A DNA stretch of 64,000 nucleotides from Brevundimonas sp. NIBR10. Lineage in GTDB: Bacteria; Pseudomonadota; Alphaproteobacteria; Caulobacterales; Caulobacteraceae. The notes beneath the pieces are model-generated. The model was not told where the DNA came from. It ran no database searches and saw only the letters and a program-made list of their open reading frames with translations. Position numbers and translations under genes: made by a program. Shown piece by piece: positions 33,574-41,709 of this stretch; positions within the stretch are counted from its first letter, which is position 1; each line of letters begins with the position of its first letter. Location: contig NZ_CP115464.1 in the NCBI RefSeq assembly GCF_027912515.1, forward strand, positions 2,046,001 through 2,110,000, given 5' to 3'.

Positions 33574-35709
33574 TCAATAGACTCCGTCGATCTCGGCAGG
33601 CAGTCGCTGGCCGGGCGGATAGGCGAGCAGGCTCCAGCCCCGCGTCGGGACGGTCTCTTCGGTCCGCAGCCGGTCGAACTGGGCCCGTGCCGCCGCCGCT
33701 GCGTCGGCGGGATCGCGCAGAATGGTCGGGCGCAGGAAGATGAACAGCGTCCGTCGCGACGTGCTCTTGCGGGTGGTGCGGAACGCCCGGCCCAAGATCG
33801 GGATATCGCCGAGTACCGGCACCTGGCTGTCCGCCGACAGACGGTCGTCGCTGATCAGGCCCCCCAGGACGATCGTCTGGCCGTTGTCGGCGAGGATGGT
33901 CGTCTCGATGCTGCGCCGGTTGGTGATCAGGTCCGCGGCCCCCGCGAGGTTGGAGTTGACCAGGGACGACACCTCCTGCGCGACCTCTAGCCGGATCACG
34001 TCGCCGTCGTGGATGCGCGGCACGACCTTCAGGGTGATGCCGACGTCCTGCCGCTCGATGGTCGTGAAGGGGTTGATGGTGTTGCCGTCGGTGGCGAAGC
34101 TGCCGGTACGAAACGGCACGTTCTGGCCGACCACGATCTCGGCCGGTTCGTTGTCCAGAGTGGTGATGCTGGGCGTCGACAGCAGGTTGGCGCGGGCCGA
34201 GGTGCCGAGCGCCTGGACCAGCAGGCTGAAGTCGCTGCCGCCCCGGATGACCGCCGACGCGCCCTCGGGTGCCAAGGCCGAGGCGGCCGTGACGCCCAGC
34301 GCCAGCAGAACCTGCCGCAACGATACGCCTGTCGAGGAGAAGGACGTCCCGCCCGACGATGGGGAGTCGATGGCCGCGCCGCCGAAACCGAGCTGCACGC
34401 CCAGCTGTTCGGCCTGGTCGCCGGTGATCTCGACGATCGCGGCCTCGATGGTGACCTGGGGCCGGCGGATGTCGAGTTCCGCGATCAGGGCTTCCATCTC
34501 CGCGACGGCGGCCGGCGAGCCGCGCAGGGCGATGGCGTTCAGCTCGGGCGCGGGCTGGATGGTGATGTCAGTCAGTCGAATGCCGCCCGCGCCGGTGACC
34601 TGAGGCGCGGGAACGACGACCGGACTTGCCGCCTGACCCGCCTGCCCAAGGACTCCCGTCGTGCCTCCCTGGCTTCGCGCCGCGATCAGGGCGGCCGCGT
34701 TGAGCTGCTGACCTTGTTGCGCCGTCGATCCCAGCGCGCGAGCGACGGGGTTGGTCGCCTCCTGCGGTGCGCCGAGCAGGCCGCGCATGACGTCGGTGAC
34801 CGTTTCCGCGTCGCCGTGGCTCAGCCGGACGACACGGGTGATCGGTGCCGATCCGCCCGGAATGTCGAGCGCCTCAGCGACCTTGCGGGCCTCGCGGATG
34901 CTGTTGGCGTCCCCGCGCACCAATACGATGTTACTGCGCTCGTCGACGGCGACACGGATGCCCGCGCCCTCGCCGATGGGGGCCAGCAGGCTGGTGATCG
35001 ACTGGCCGACGTCGGTCGCGCTGGCGTAGCGCAGGTTGATGCTCTCGAAGGCCTGGCCGCTGCCGCTGTCCAGGGCCTGGGCTAACTGTTCGATCCGACG
35101 GACGTTCTCTGCATAGTCGGTGACGATGATGGCTGGCGGCGCGTTGACCGATTCCAGGCTGCCGAAGGAGGCGACCAGCGGCCGCAGCACGCGGACGGCC
35201 TGATCGGGGGCAAGGTTCCGCAGGCGGATCAGGCGGGTGACGATGTCCTGGGTCCGGGCCCGACGCAGATCGGTCGAGCCGTTCTGGATCAGGGCCGCTT
35301 GGGGGACGATCCGCCAGGCGTTGCCGCTGCGGACCGCGCCGTATCCCTGGACACGAAGCACAGACAGGAACAGGTCGAGGACGCCGTTGACGCTCAAGGG
35401 CTCGGCCGAGGTGACGTTGACGACCCCCGCCACGCTGGGGTCCAGGATCAGGGTCCGGCCGGTGATGCGCGAGATCTGTTCAGCGACATCCTTGATGTCG
35501 GTGCCGCGAATATTGACCACAACCCCGCCCGAAACGTCGGGGGGAGGCGTCTGGGCCAGACCGGGCGTGGCCAGCAGCAGGCTGGCGCTCAGCGAGAACG
35601 TCAGGGCCGTGCGCCAGAACAGTACCGTGTTGATCTCCGATCTCCTATCGAAGGGGGAAGGACAGTGTGATCGTCCTACCACCCCTGATGATGTCAACTC
35701 TGGCTCCAC
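33574..35709 (-). CDS. gspD: type II secretion secretin GspD
   Basis: A secretin of about 680-711 residues. The signal peptide (FWRTALTFSLSASLLLATPG, LAQ) is followed by an N0 domain (VVVNIRGTDIKDVAEQISRITGRTLILDPSVAGVV), repeated N1-N3 modules, and the C-terminal secretin barrel (VPFRTGSF ... GLISDDRLSADSQVPVLGDIPILGRAFR). The 3' part of gspC overlaps the first 65 bases of the longest frame. No ATG, GTG or TTG is well placed near the signal peptide. GGAGATCGGAG lies just before an ATC (35634) and a CTG (35622), so a rare start codon is possible. It forms the outer-membrane channel of the secretion system. Confidence 0.92.
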   Translation of the reverse strand: MEPELTSSGVVGRSHCPSPFDRRSEINTVLFWRTALTFSLSASLLLATPGLAQTPPPDVSGGVVVNIRGTDIKDVAEQISRITGRTLILDPSVAGVVNVTSAEPLSVNGVLDLFLSVLRVQGYGAVRSGNAWRIVPQAALIQNGSTDLRRARTQDIVTRLIRLRNLAPDQAVRVLRPLVASFGSLESVNAPPAIIVTDYAENVRRIEQLAQALDSGSGQAFESINLRYASATDVGQSITSLLAPIGEGAGIRVAVDERSNIVLVRGDANSIREARKVAEALDIPGGSAPITRVVRLSHGDAETVTDVMRGLLGAPQEATNPVARALGSTAQQGQQLNAAALIAARSQGGTTGVLGQAGQAASPVVVPAPQVTGAGGIRLTDITIQPAPELNAIALRGSPAAVAEMEALIAELDIRRPQVTIEAAIVEITGDQAEQLGVQLGFGGAAIDSPSSGGTSFSSTGVSLRQVLLALGVTAASALAPEGASAVIRGGSDFSLLVQALGTSARANLLSTPSITTLDNEPAEIVVGQNVPFRTGSFATDGNTINPFTTIERQDVGITLKVVPRIHDGDVIRLEVAQEVSSLVNSNLAGAADLITNRRSIETTILADNGQTIVLGGLISDDRLSADSQVPVLGDIPILGRAFRTTRKSTSRRTLFIFLRPTILRDPADAAAAARAQFDRLRTEETVPTRGWSLLAYPPGQRLPAEIDGVY

Positions 35710-36523
35710 CCGACTGGACGGCCTCGTTCAGAATCGCCTGGGGATTGGCGTTTCCGGCGACCGTCTGGTTATTGACGCGGGTGACGATGTCGCCGGGCTG
35801 TAAGCCTAACGAGCGTAGAGCAGGGGGAAGGTTGTCGCCGACCCTGTAGCCCTGTTCGGTCGGAGTCAGATCCATGTCTTGAGCGAGGCCCGTAGCGTTT
35901 CCGGCTAGCCTCTGGCGGTAGGCATCGACAACAGACGGAATGGTGCCCGTTGAGGGCGGGCTGGCCAACGGAGCGGCAGGGGTAGAGGCTGGCCGGGACG
36001 TTTGATTGGCGGGCGCTATGATCGTCAGCCCGTTTGCAGGCGCGACCGGGGCGTCGATCAGGGCGGCCGGTGCGGGAAAACCCAATCGCGCGGCTTGACC
36101 ACTGATCTCCAGGATGACGTGATCGATCTGAATTGATTGAACGACTGCTCCCGTGGAGAGCGCCTGTCCCGGCCTGACCGAAACCGGCGGCGCGTCGCCG
36201 ACCGCGATCACCGCGCTCGACGCCTCGGCCGGGATCGCCATGAAGATCGCCTTGAGGAGCAGTCCGCCCCCTGCTTCTTGAGCGGCGTCCTCAGGGCTGC
36301 CGAACGGCGACCAGGCCAGGATGGCCGTGAGGTCCGTTGTGGTGGCGTTTGCGCCGGCCGGCGGAGCAATGACGGTCCTGTCGCGTCCGTCGTCAAATCC
36401 GGCAATCCGCCACAACACCGGCGCGGCGGCGACGGCGACCGAAATCACGACTGCAGCCCTCAGCAGTTGAAGCGCCAGTGGTGCATCCAGTCGTCGAATA
36501 AGGATCAGAATGCGCTGGATCAC
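35645..36523 (-). CDS. gspC: type II secretion inner-membrane protein GspC
   Basis: 292 residues from a GTG at 36523. A membrane helix is at about 16-36 (LRAAVVISVAVAAAPVLW), then a homology region (LTAILAWSPFGSPE ... LLKAIFMAIPAEASSAVIAVGD ... VRPGQALSTGAVVQSI), a Pro/Ala linker, and a C-terminal PDZ domain (GYRVGDNLPPALRSLGLQPGDIVTRVNNQTVAG). GspC links the secretin to the inner-membrane platform and helps select substrates. The GTG overlaps the stop of a 12-codon frame. The remaining gsp genes (E, F, H-M) are not here. Confidence 0.88.
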   Translation of the reverse strand: MIQRILILIRRLDAPLALQLLRAAVVISVAVAAAPVLWRIAGFDDGRDRTVIAPPAGANATTTDLTAILAWSPFGSPEDAAQEAGGGLLLKAIFMAIPAEASSAVIAVGDAPPVSVRPGQALSTGAVVQSIQIDHVILEISGQAARLGFPAPAALIDAPVAPANGLTIIAPANQTSRPASTPAAPLASPPSTGTIPSVVDAYRQRLAGNATGLAQDMDLTPTEQGYRVGDNLPPALRSLGLQPGDIVTRVNNQTVAGNANPQAILNEAVQSGGARVDIIRGGRTITLSFPLR

Positions 36524-36558
36524 GTCTGGATACCCAAGCGATCGACGAAATTCTTCAT
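36520..36558 (-). CDS. 12-codon leader peptide upstream of gspC
   Basis: MKNFVDRLGIQT with a stop, preceded by GGAGGG (36569-36574). Its TGA overlaps the GTG of gspC (GTGA). It may set the level of gspC translation by coupling, or reflect a frameshifted true start of gspC. Confidence 0.4.
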   Translation of the reverse strand: MKNFVDRLGIQT

Positions 36559-36723
36559 TCGTATTTCGCCCTCCACGCGGTTGTGCGCTTTGGAGCGCCA
36601 AGGCCTCGGAGACACTGCAGTCGCGGGCCATCTCATTCTATTCCCGCAGGCCACTCGGAGTGTGTCGCCGCGACGAACGCGGTATCGTAGCGCACTTATT
36701 GACATTCAGACGCGCCGCATTCG

Positions 36724-37200
36724 TCAGCGATCCGCAACGAGGTCCGCGGCCAGTCCTTCGCCGCCGATCTTTCCATCCTTGCCCAGGCTCATCAGATCAA
36801 AGGTGCGCACGCTGCCCGGGCTCTCATAGACATAGGCGGCACCCCACGGATCTACTGGAACCTCGGACAGATAGCCTTCCTCGGACCAGTTGCTCGCGAC
36901 CGGCGGCATGGTCGGCCGATCGACCAGTGCGGCCAGTCCCTGACCTGTCGTGGGATAGTCGCCGTTGTCCAGGCGGTAGACCTTCAGGGCCGCCGAGATG
37001 GTGCGCAGATCGCTCTTGGCCACGGTCACCCGCGCCTGATCCGGCCGTCCGATGATGTTTGGCAGGATCATCAGGGCGACGACGGCGATGATCGCAAGCA
37101 CCACGATCATTTCGATCAGGGTAAACCCGGACCTTGGTGTGATGGATTTGCCTAGCTCAGGGCAATCCTTGCTTCGCCGACGCCCTGATGTTCGTAACAT
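36724..37200 (-). CDS. gspG: type II secretion major pseudopilin GspG
   Basis: 158 residues from an ATG at 37200 (another ATG at 37236 is possible). The prepilin peptidase site PRSG-FTLIEM is followed by the hydrophobic helix MIVVLAIIAVVALMILPNIIG. The GspG body contains YRLDNGDYPTTGQGLAALV and WGAAYVYESPG ... FDLMSLGKDGKIGGEG, with the calcium-loop type end. GspG builds the pseudopilus. The order gspG-gspC-gspD differs from the usual long gsp operon, so this is a reduced or split set. Confidence 0.93.
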   Translation of the reverse strand: MLRTSGRRRSKDCPELGKSITPRSGFTLIEMIVVLAIIAVVALMILPNIIGRPDQARVTVAKSDLRTISAALKVYRLDNGDYPTTGQGLAALVDRPTMPPVASNWSEEGYLSEVPVDPWGAAYVYESPGSVRTFDLMSLGKDGKIGGEGLAADLVADR

Positions 37201-37303
37201 TGTGATCACTGTGAAAAGCCTGCACCGACGCGTCATAATCCGACCGAAACGACTGCGGCGGGACTCGGTGTGAGCCCCGCCGCAGTGCCGTCTGAGGTCG
37301 TAA

Positions 37304-37585
37304 TCAGGGCACTTCGATCGGATCAGACGTCAGGCTCAACGCAATGATATCGTTCACGCCTGGATCGCGAGGATCAGAGTTCGACGACGCCCCGAAGCTG
37401 GTCGCGAAACCGGCTCCGAACCTTTGCGCGCCCTGCGGCGTCATCGTCGGCGGCGGGGGAGCCGTGGCTCCATTGCTCCCGCCTCCGCCACAGGCCGCCA
37501 GCCCCACCAGGGCTGACGCAGCGGCCCCACCCAACAGCACGCGGGCGATGAGCCGCGGCGAGTGCCTGTGCGATTGCGCGCTCAT
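37304..37585 (-). CDS. small putative lipoprotein after the DUF4331 gene
   Basis: A 93-residue protein overlapping the DUF4331 stop by ATGA. A twin-Arg-free leader (RLIARVLLGGAAASALVGLAAC) ends in a lipobox LAAC, followed by GGGGSNG and a Pro/Thr-rich stretch. The last 45 residues include FGAGFATSFGASSNSDPRDPG. No family is known. It is coupled to the DUF4331 gene and may help its export or anchor. Confidence 0.7.
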   Translation of the reverse strand: MSAQSHRHSPRLIARVLLGGAAASALVGLAACGGGGSNGATAPPPPTMTPQGAQRFGAGFATSFGASSNSDPRDPGVNDIIALSLTSDPIEVP

Positions 37586-39171
37586 CGGCTGGCACCGGGC
37601 AGAGGCGTGTTCAGGTAGGGGAAGGCGTTCTGGAGTTCAGTCGCCCGGATCGGTGCCCCGTCCGTGAAGTTGACGTTGCCGACGGGCGCGTTGGCCGGCT
37701 GGCAGAGCCCTAAAGCGGTCTGGACGCCGTTGATAGGCACCGGATAGCAGAGGCGACCCATGGCGACGCGGAGTGTGATGTCCACCGTATCGTCGCCGGG
37801 ACGCCGGCCGTTGGGATAGCCGGCCAGGTCGTCGCCGACCACGCCGAACGTGCTTTGCGTCGCCCGGGGCGTCGGGGCGATGCCCGTATTCAGTCGCATG
37901 ATCTCCGCACCGCGCACCGTCTGCTGCTGGTTCAGGGTGGGGATGCCGGTCAGAAAGGTGGCGATAAGGTCGTTGCGGGGGAAGTTGTTGGGTGCCAGGT
38001 CCGCGATGTTGGTTCCCAGCGTTGCGTTGACCGGGGCCCGGAACAGGGCGTTCAGGATTGCCGGGAAGGTCGGGTTGGTCACATAATCGGCCAGGGCGGC
38101 ATCGCCGGTCGGCTCGGCTGCATTGAACAGGTCTTTCTGCGGCAGGCCGATCACCAGTTCGTTGACCAGCGGGTGCGACAGACGCGACACCTGCACGTAG
38201 GCGCCGCCATTCACGGTCGGATTGGTGAAGGTCGGCGTTGGGTCGCGCAGCGTGGCCTGCGGCAGGCTGGCCGTTGTCCAGCCGCCGATCACACCGTTGC
38301 CGGTGCCGGTCAGACAGCTGACCGGCACCTCGAGCGCAATCGATGTGACGTTCAGGCTGCCGACGAGGTCGTCATTGGCGCGGTTCTGGGTGATGCCGCC
38401 GGGGAAGCCGCGACCGTCGCCTGCGCCCGGCGCGCTGTCGCCCTCGATCGGCACATAGTTCACGAGGTCGAAGGACTCACCCAGGTTAACCGCGAAGGCT
38501 TCGGCCCGTTGGCCGACGAAGGCTCGACCCGCCGTAGCGCAGCCTGGAATATTGACCGCCTGAATGAAGCCATTGGCATAGGCAGCGTAGTTGGGGATGG
38601 TTTTTGGGCCGACATTGTCGAGCGGCTTCAGAATGGTGACGTTCGTTCCGCCGGGCGTGGTGATCGGCTGGATCGTGCCGGTCCTGCGGTCGCCTCGGAT
38701 CACATTGATCGTATAGCTTTCTTGTTCGCCCAGGTCGGGATCGTTGCCGCCAGTGACCTGGCCAATGGCGCGCAGCGCGATAGGCAAGGTCTTGCCGCCC
38801 ACGGTGATCGTCGCGCCATTGCCGCCATTTTGCAGCGTATTGGTGAACTTCCACTGGAAGGTGATGTCTTCGGCCGCGTCGCCGTTGTTGTCGATGTGGA
38901 TCTCATAGATCGCGTCGGGATCCAGGGTGAAATAGTTGGGGCCGTAACCGGGACCCTGGAGAGGTTGATAGTTCGCGATCAACGTGACGAAAGCTTCGCG
39001 CCCGGGCTCATAGCTGCGGAACATATAGAAGTCGGTGCCGTCGACCTTCGGGGAATTCGTGATGGCGGCCGCTTCCCGGTGGCTCGATGCCAATGTCGGT
39101 GCGGCGCCAAGCGCAACCATGGATGAAAGGGCGGTGGCCATCGCAAGACGATGGCGGCGAGTCGGGTGCAT
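37582..39171 (-). CDS. secreted DUF4331-family protein
   Basis: 529 residues from the ATG at 39171, with AGGAGAG 5 bases upstream; longer starts lack this. The signal peptide ends TLASSHREAAAI, and the mature S-H-R-E-A start with DGTDFYMFRSYEPGR is the DUF4331 hallmark. Later motifs are LDPDAIYEIHIDNNGDAAEDITFQW and FVGQRAEAFAVNLGESFDLVNY. The biochemical role is unknown. It lies upstream of the gspG-C-D genes on the same strand and is a reasonable type II secretion substrate by context. Confidence 0.88.
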   Translation of the reverse strand: MHPTRRHRLAMATALSSMVALGAAPTLASSHREAAAITNSPKVDGTDFYMFRSYEPGREAFVTLIANYQPLQGPGYGPNYFTLDPDAIYEIHIDNNGDAAEDITFQWKFTNTLQNGGNGATITVGGKTLPIALRAIGQVTGGNDPDLGEQESYTINVIRGDRRTGTIQPITTPGGTNVTILKPLDNVGPKTIPNYAAYANGFIQAVNIPGCATAGRAFVGQRAEAFAVNLGESFDLVNYVPIEGDSAPGAGDGRGFPGGITQNRANDDLVGSLNVTSIALEVPVSCLTGTGNGVIGGWTTASLPQATLRDPTPTFTNPTVNGGAYVQVSRLSHPLVNELVIGLPQKDLFNAAEPTGDAALADYVTNPTFPAILNALFRAPVNATLGTNIADLAPNNFPRNDLIATFLTGIPTLNQQQTVRGAEIMRLNTGIAPTPRATQSTFGVVGDDLAGYPNGRRPGDDTVDITLRVAMGRLCYPVPINGVQTALGLCQPANAPVGNVNFTDGAPIRATELQNAFPYLNTPLPGASR

Positions 39172-39321
39172 ACGGGCTCTCCTGGAGCATTGACGTTGTT
39201 CGACTGTTCGTCGGACGCCTGCCGCCTGCACAACGGACTTCCATGTCCAGCAACGCTGTTCGCCACATTCCAGATGCAGATGCGGCGAAAAAAAGTTGAT
39301 ATTGGCCCCGCGCAGGTGGCT

Positions 39322-40302
39322 CTAGAGGCCGAGCCAGCGCAACAGCCGCGGCTGACGCCTGGGCAGGACGTCGACCCACCGCCACTCCCCGGAGCCGATC
39401 ACGACAACCATCGTGGCCCCGTCCCGAAGCGGCACAATCACGAACCGTGGACCGCGCAAAGGTTGGTTGCGGCACCGGGGCGGAGCGTTCTCGACGACCG
39501 CGATCGTGATGGCTCTGACAGCGGCCAAAGGATCGCCGGCCAACGCTTCGGACGGAGCAACCCAGTCGCCGTCCCACAGCTGTATGGCGTTCGAGACCGA
39601 TCGGGCCGTTGACGGAATGGCAGTCAGGGCTGCCTGGACCGCTTCGTCACGGCCGTACCTGTCCTGTAGCAGGGCATCGATTGCACAGCCCCCGCTTGAG
39701 CCGAAAGCCGCAGCCTTGAGACGCTCCACCTGCTCATCCGACAGGGCGGCGATCTGTGCCGGAGGCGTGTTGAGCGCCGTCGCGTCGGCACCCGTCAATT
39801 GTTCGACCAGAGCCAGCACATCGGGGCTTTCAGTCGATAAGTCTGCGCTTTCCTCAGGGGGCTCACCTTGAACCGGCGGTCCAGCAGGGGTTGTCGGAGC
39901 AGGATCTCGCGCTTCGGTTTGCGGCGCGGCCTCTTCGACATGTGCACTGGCCTCCTCCGCCGGTTCCAGGCGCGGCTCCGGCTCCTGGATGTCGTGCGAT
40001 TCCGTCGGTGGCTTTGGCGCCGATGCGATCGGGGAGCCAACCCCGCGGCCGTCCGCCAGCGAGACGTCTATGTACCGGCTCAGGTCGGGTGCCGGTGGAG
40101 AGGGGCGAATGGCGAGCGCGGACAGAATGACGATGTGAAGGAGGACGATGGCTGGAAGCGCCACCCGGCGGGGACGCTTCCCGATGCTGGACGAGATGCG
40201 ACGCGCCAACGATCGCAACCGCAGAGGCAAGACTCCCCAGAGCCCACGCAGAACCTGCGTCGTGGGATCTGTCAGCCTGTTGATCAGCGTCGCCCGTTTC
40301 AC
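39322..40302 (-). CDS. TonB-like one-TM envelope protein
   Basis: 326 residues from a GTG at 40302; the ribosome site GGGAGG touches this codon, so the true start may be slightly downstream. A membrane helix is at about residues 46-66 (RRVALPAIVLLHIVILSALAI). The next 100 residues are Pro/Glu-rich (EPEPRLEPAEEASAHVEEAAP), like the periplasm-spanning arm of TonB. The C-terminal domain (GGCAIDALLQDRYGRDEAVQAALTAIP ... LWDGDWV) differs from canonical TonB. It is not clearly an energiser; another periplasmic role is possible. Confidence 0.65.
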   Translation of the reverse strand: MKRATLINRLTDPTTQVLRGLWGVLPLRLRSLARRISSSIGKRPRRVALPAIVLLHIVILSALAIRPSPPAPDLSRYIDVSLADGRGVGSPIASAPKPPTESHDIQEPEPRLEPAEEASAHVEEAAPQTEARDPAPTTPAGPPVQGEPPEESADLSTESPDVLALVEQLTGADATALNTPPAQIAALSDEQVERLKAAAFGSSGGCAIDALLQDRYGRDEAVQAALTAIPSTARSVSNAIQLWDGDWVAPSEALAGDPLAAVRAITIAVVENAPPRCRNQPLRGPRFVIVPLRDGATMVVVIGSGEWRWVDVLPRRQPRLLRWLGL

Positions 40303-40347
40303 CTCCCAGCTACGCCCGATCGGCTTCTAGGATGCAAACGGCACCGC

Positions 40348-41001
40348 TCAGGGGTTTGTGGCCCAGAGACACGTCCACGGTTCCGACACGGCCATACCGC
40401 GTGTGACCGCCGCGACCCGAGCAGCGGTCGTGCCGTGGCTTGTGCGATCGACGGGGGCTCCTGGGGCCGATCGCGTCTGAACCGCCTCGAGCATGTCCAG
40501 GGTTTGCGCTAGCCGAAGATCAAGGTCGATCGCGGGATAAGCGGGCGCGCGATGGTCGGCCTGCGCGCGGCGGCCGGCCGCTGCGATCCACCATCCTGCC
40601 AAACAATCGGCCTGAAGTTCCCGCCGGGGTCCCCGAACCTCAGGATCGTCACCCATGAGGTGCTGAACGTGGTGACCGACCTCGTGGGCCACCAGGAGTG
40701 CCGCCATGGAAGGGCCGTCGTCGCCCAGACCCTGTGCGACCGCGTTCAGGTCGCCCAGGTCCAGCACGACCCCGACATCCGCCGAATAGCCGGCACCGCG
40801 AGCCGGGTGGCCCACCGGAGTCTCCAGGAAAACGATGCGCGGTGGGGCGTAGAGCGATCTCTTCCCCTCGAAGGCAGAGGTCCACTCCACTGTGGTCGAC
40901 CGAACCATGGCTTCATAGATCGTTTTGCGTATCTCTGGGCCGCCATTGGCGTTCGCCGATTGCGATAGGGTGAGGAGGATCAAACCAAGGTGAGAGAACA
41001 T
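40348..41001 (-). CDS. exported neutral zinc metallopeptidase-like protein
   Basis: 217 residues from the ATG at 41001, giving a short signal peptide (MFSHLGLILLTLSQSANA). The zinc motif HEVGHHVQH is followed by RELQADCLAGWW, the third-ligand region of the YpfJ-like neutral metallopeptidases. The N-terminal half (YAPPRIVFLETPVGHPARGAGYSADVGVVLDLGDL) fits the same family. Substrates are unknown. Confidence 0.85.
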   Translation of the reverse strand: MFSHLGLILLTLSQSANANGGPEIRKTIYEAMVRSTTVEWTSAFEGKRSLYAPPRIVFLETPVGHPARGAGYSADVGVVLDLGDLNAVAQGLGDDGPSMAALLVAHEVGHHVQHLMGDDPEVRGPRRELQADCLAGWWIAAAGRRAQADHRAPAYPAIDLDLRLAQTLDMLEAVQTRSAPGAPVDRTSHGTTAARVAAVTRGMAVSEPWTCLWATNP

Positions 41002-41216
41002 TGGAATACCAAAACACCAATCGGGGTAGGTCACAGTTTCTTTGACGGTCGAATGACTGTGGGGCCATCTTTGCAGCGATAGAACCGCTAGGATCTGAAT
41101 AACTACCGCACCTTGGAACGTAAACTCTCGGGTGCTTTTCATACTGGCCGTTGTGCGCGGCCGGGCGGATTGTTCCCCGGCTTGGGACTGAGCGATGGCC
41201 GGGCTAAACTCCTGCA

Positions 41217-41363
41217 ATGCCGATCAAACCAGAGAGACAAAACCCGTTCTGGCCTGCAGTGCCAAAAGCGCGGCGAGGACCAGCGCGTTTCATCGCCATT
41301 GTGGTCGTTGTTGTGCTCGTGCTCATTGCCGCCAGGTTTGCCGCACGGATCCTGCTGGGCTGA
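41217..41363 (+). CDS. 48-residue conserved one-TM protein, copy 1
   Basis: The protein begins MPIKPERQNPFW and keeps an identical first 20 residues to the copy at 56827-56973. A membrane helix follows (about 25-39, FIAIVVVVVLVLIAA), with a short R-F-A-A-R-I-L-L-G end. In the first 20 codons the two copies differ only at four synonymous positions (gag/gaa, caa/cag, cct/ccc, aaa/aag). That pattern is strong evidence for selection on the protein. No family or function is known to me. No clear ribosome site is seen. Confidence 0.7.
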   Translation: MPIKPERQNPFWPAVPKARRGPARFIAIVVVVVLVLIAARFAARILLG

Positions 41364-41709
41364 CCTGCAAGAGCATGGTGTTGGCGTTTCGCATACGGGT
41401 CATGGATCGCCTTCTGGCGTCTCCCTCGGTCCCGCGAGATCGGCGCGCCCCGGCGAGCGAGTCATGTAACTATTCCAGTCCCAGAAGGGGAGGGGCGAAT
41501 GACCGATTTTGGCTCCACGCGGCGGTGCGGAAGGTCTGTTATTGGACTAGCCGTCCAGCAGAGCCGTCTGGACCTGCATTTTTGTCCCCGAACGCCGGCG
41601 ACGAAAGCAACCGAGCAAAGGCACTGGTCGGGGCGCGACAACAGCGCGACTTGTTAGCAGCCGCACAAGTCTATATGCGAGCGGTTCTCATTCACAGGCT
41701 GCCTCCCGA
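41364..41709. other. upstream region of the TonB-dependent receptor
   Basis: 346 bases without a supported gene. It contains the candidate Fur site at 41676-41690 and should hold the receptor promoter. Confidence 0.5.
41676..41690 (+). promoter_or_regulatory. candidate Fur/iron-box operator
   Basis: TGCGAGCGGTTCTCA is an imperfect 7-1-7 dyad: left and right halves match at five of seven positions. It keeps the outer T-G ... C-A of the Fur consensus, 19 bases upstream of the receptor start. Iron control would suit a siderophore receptor. Confidence 0.4.
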
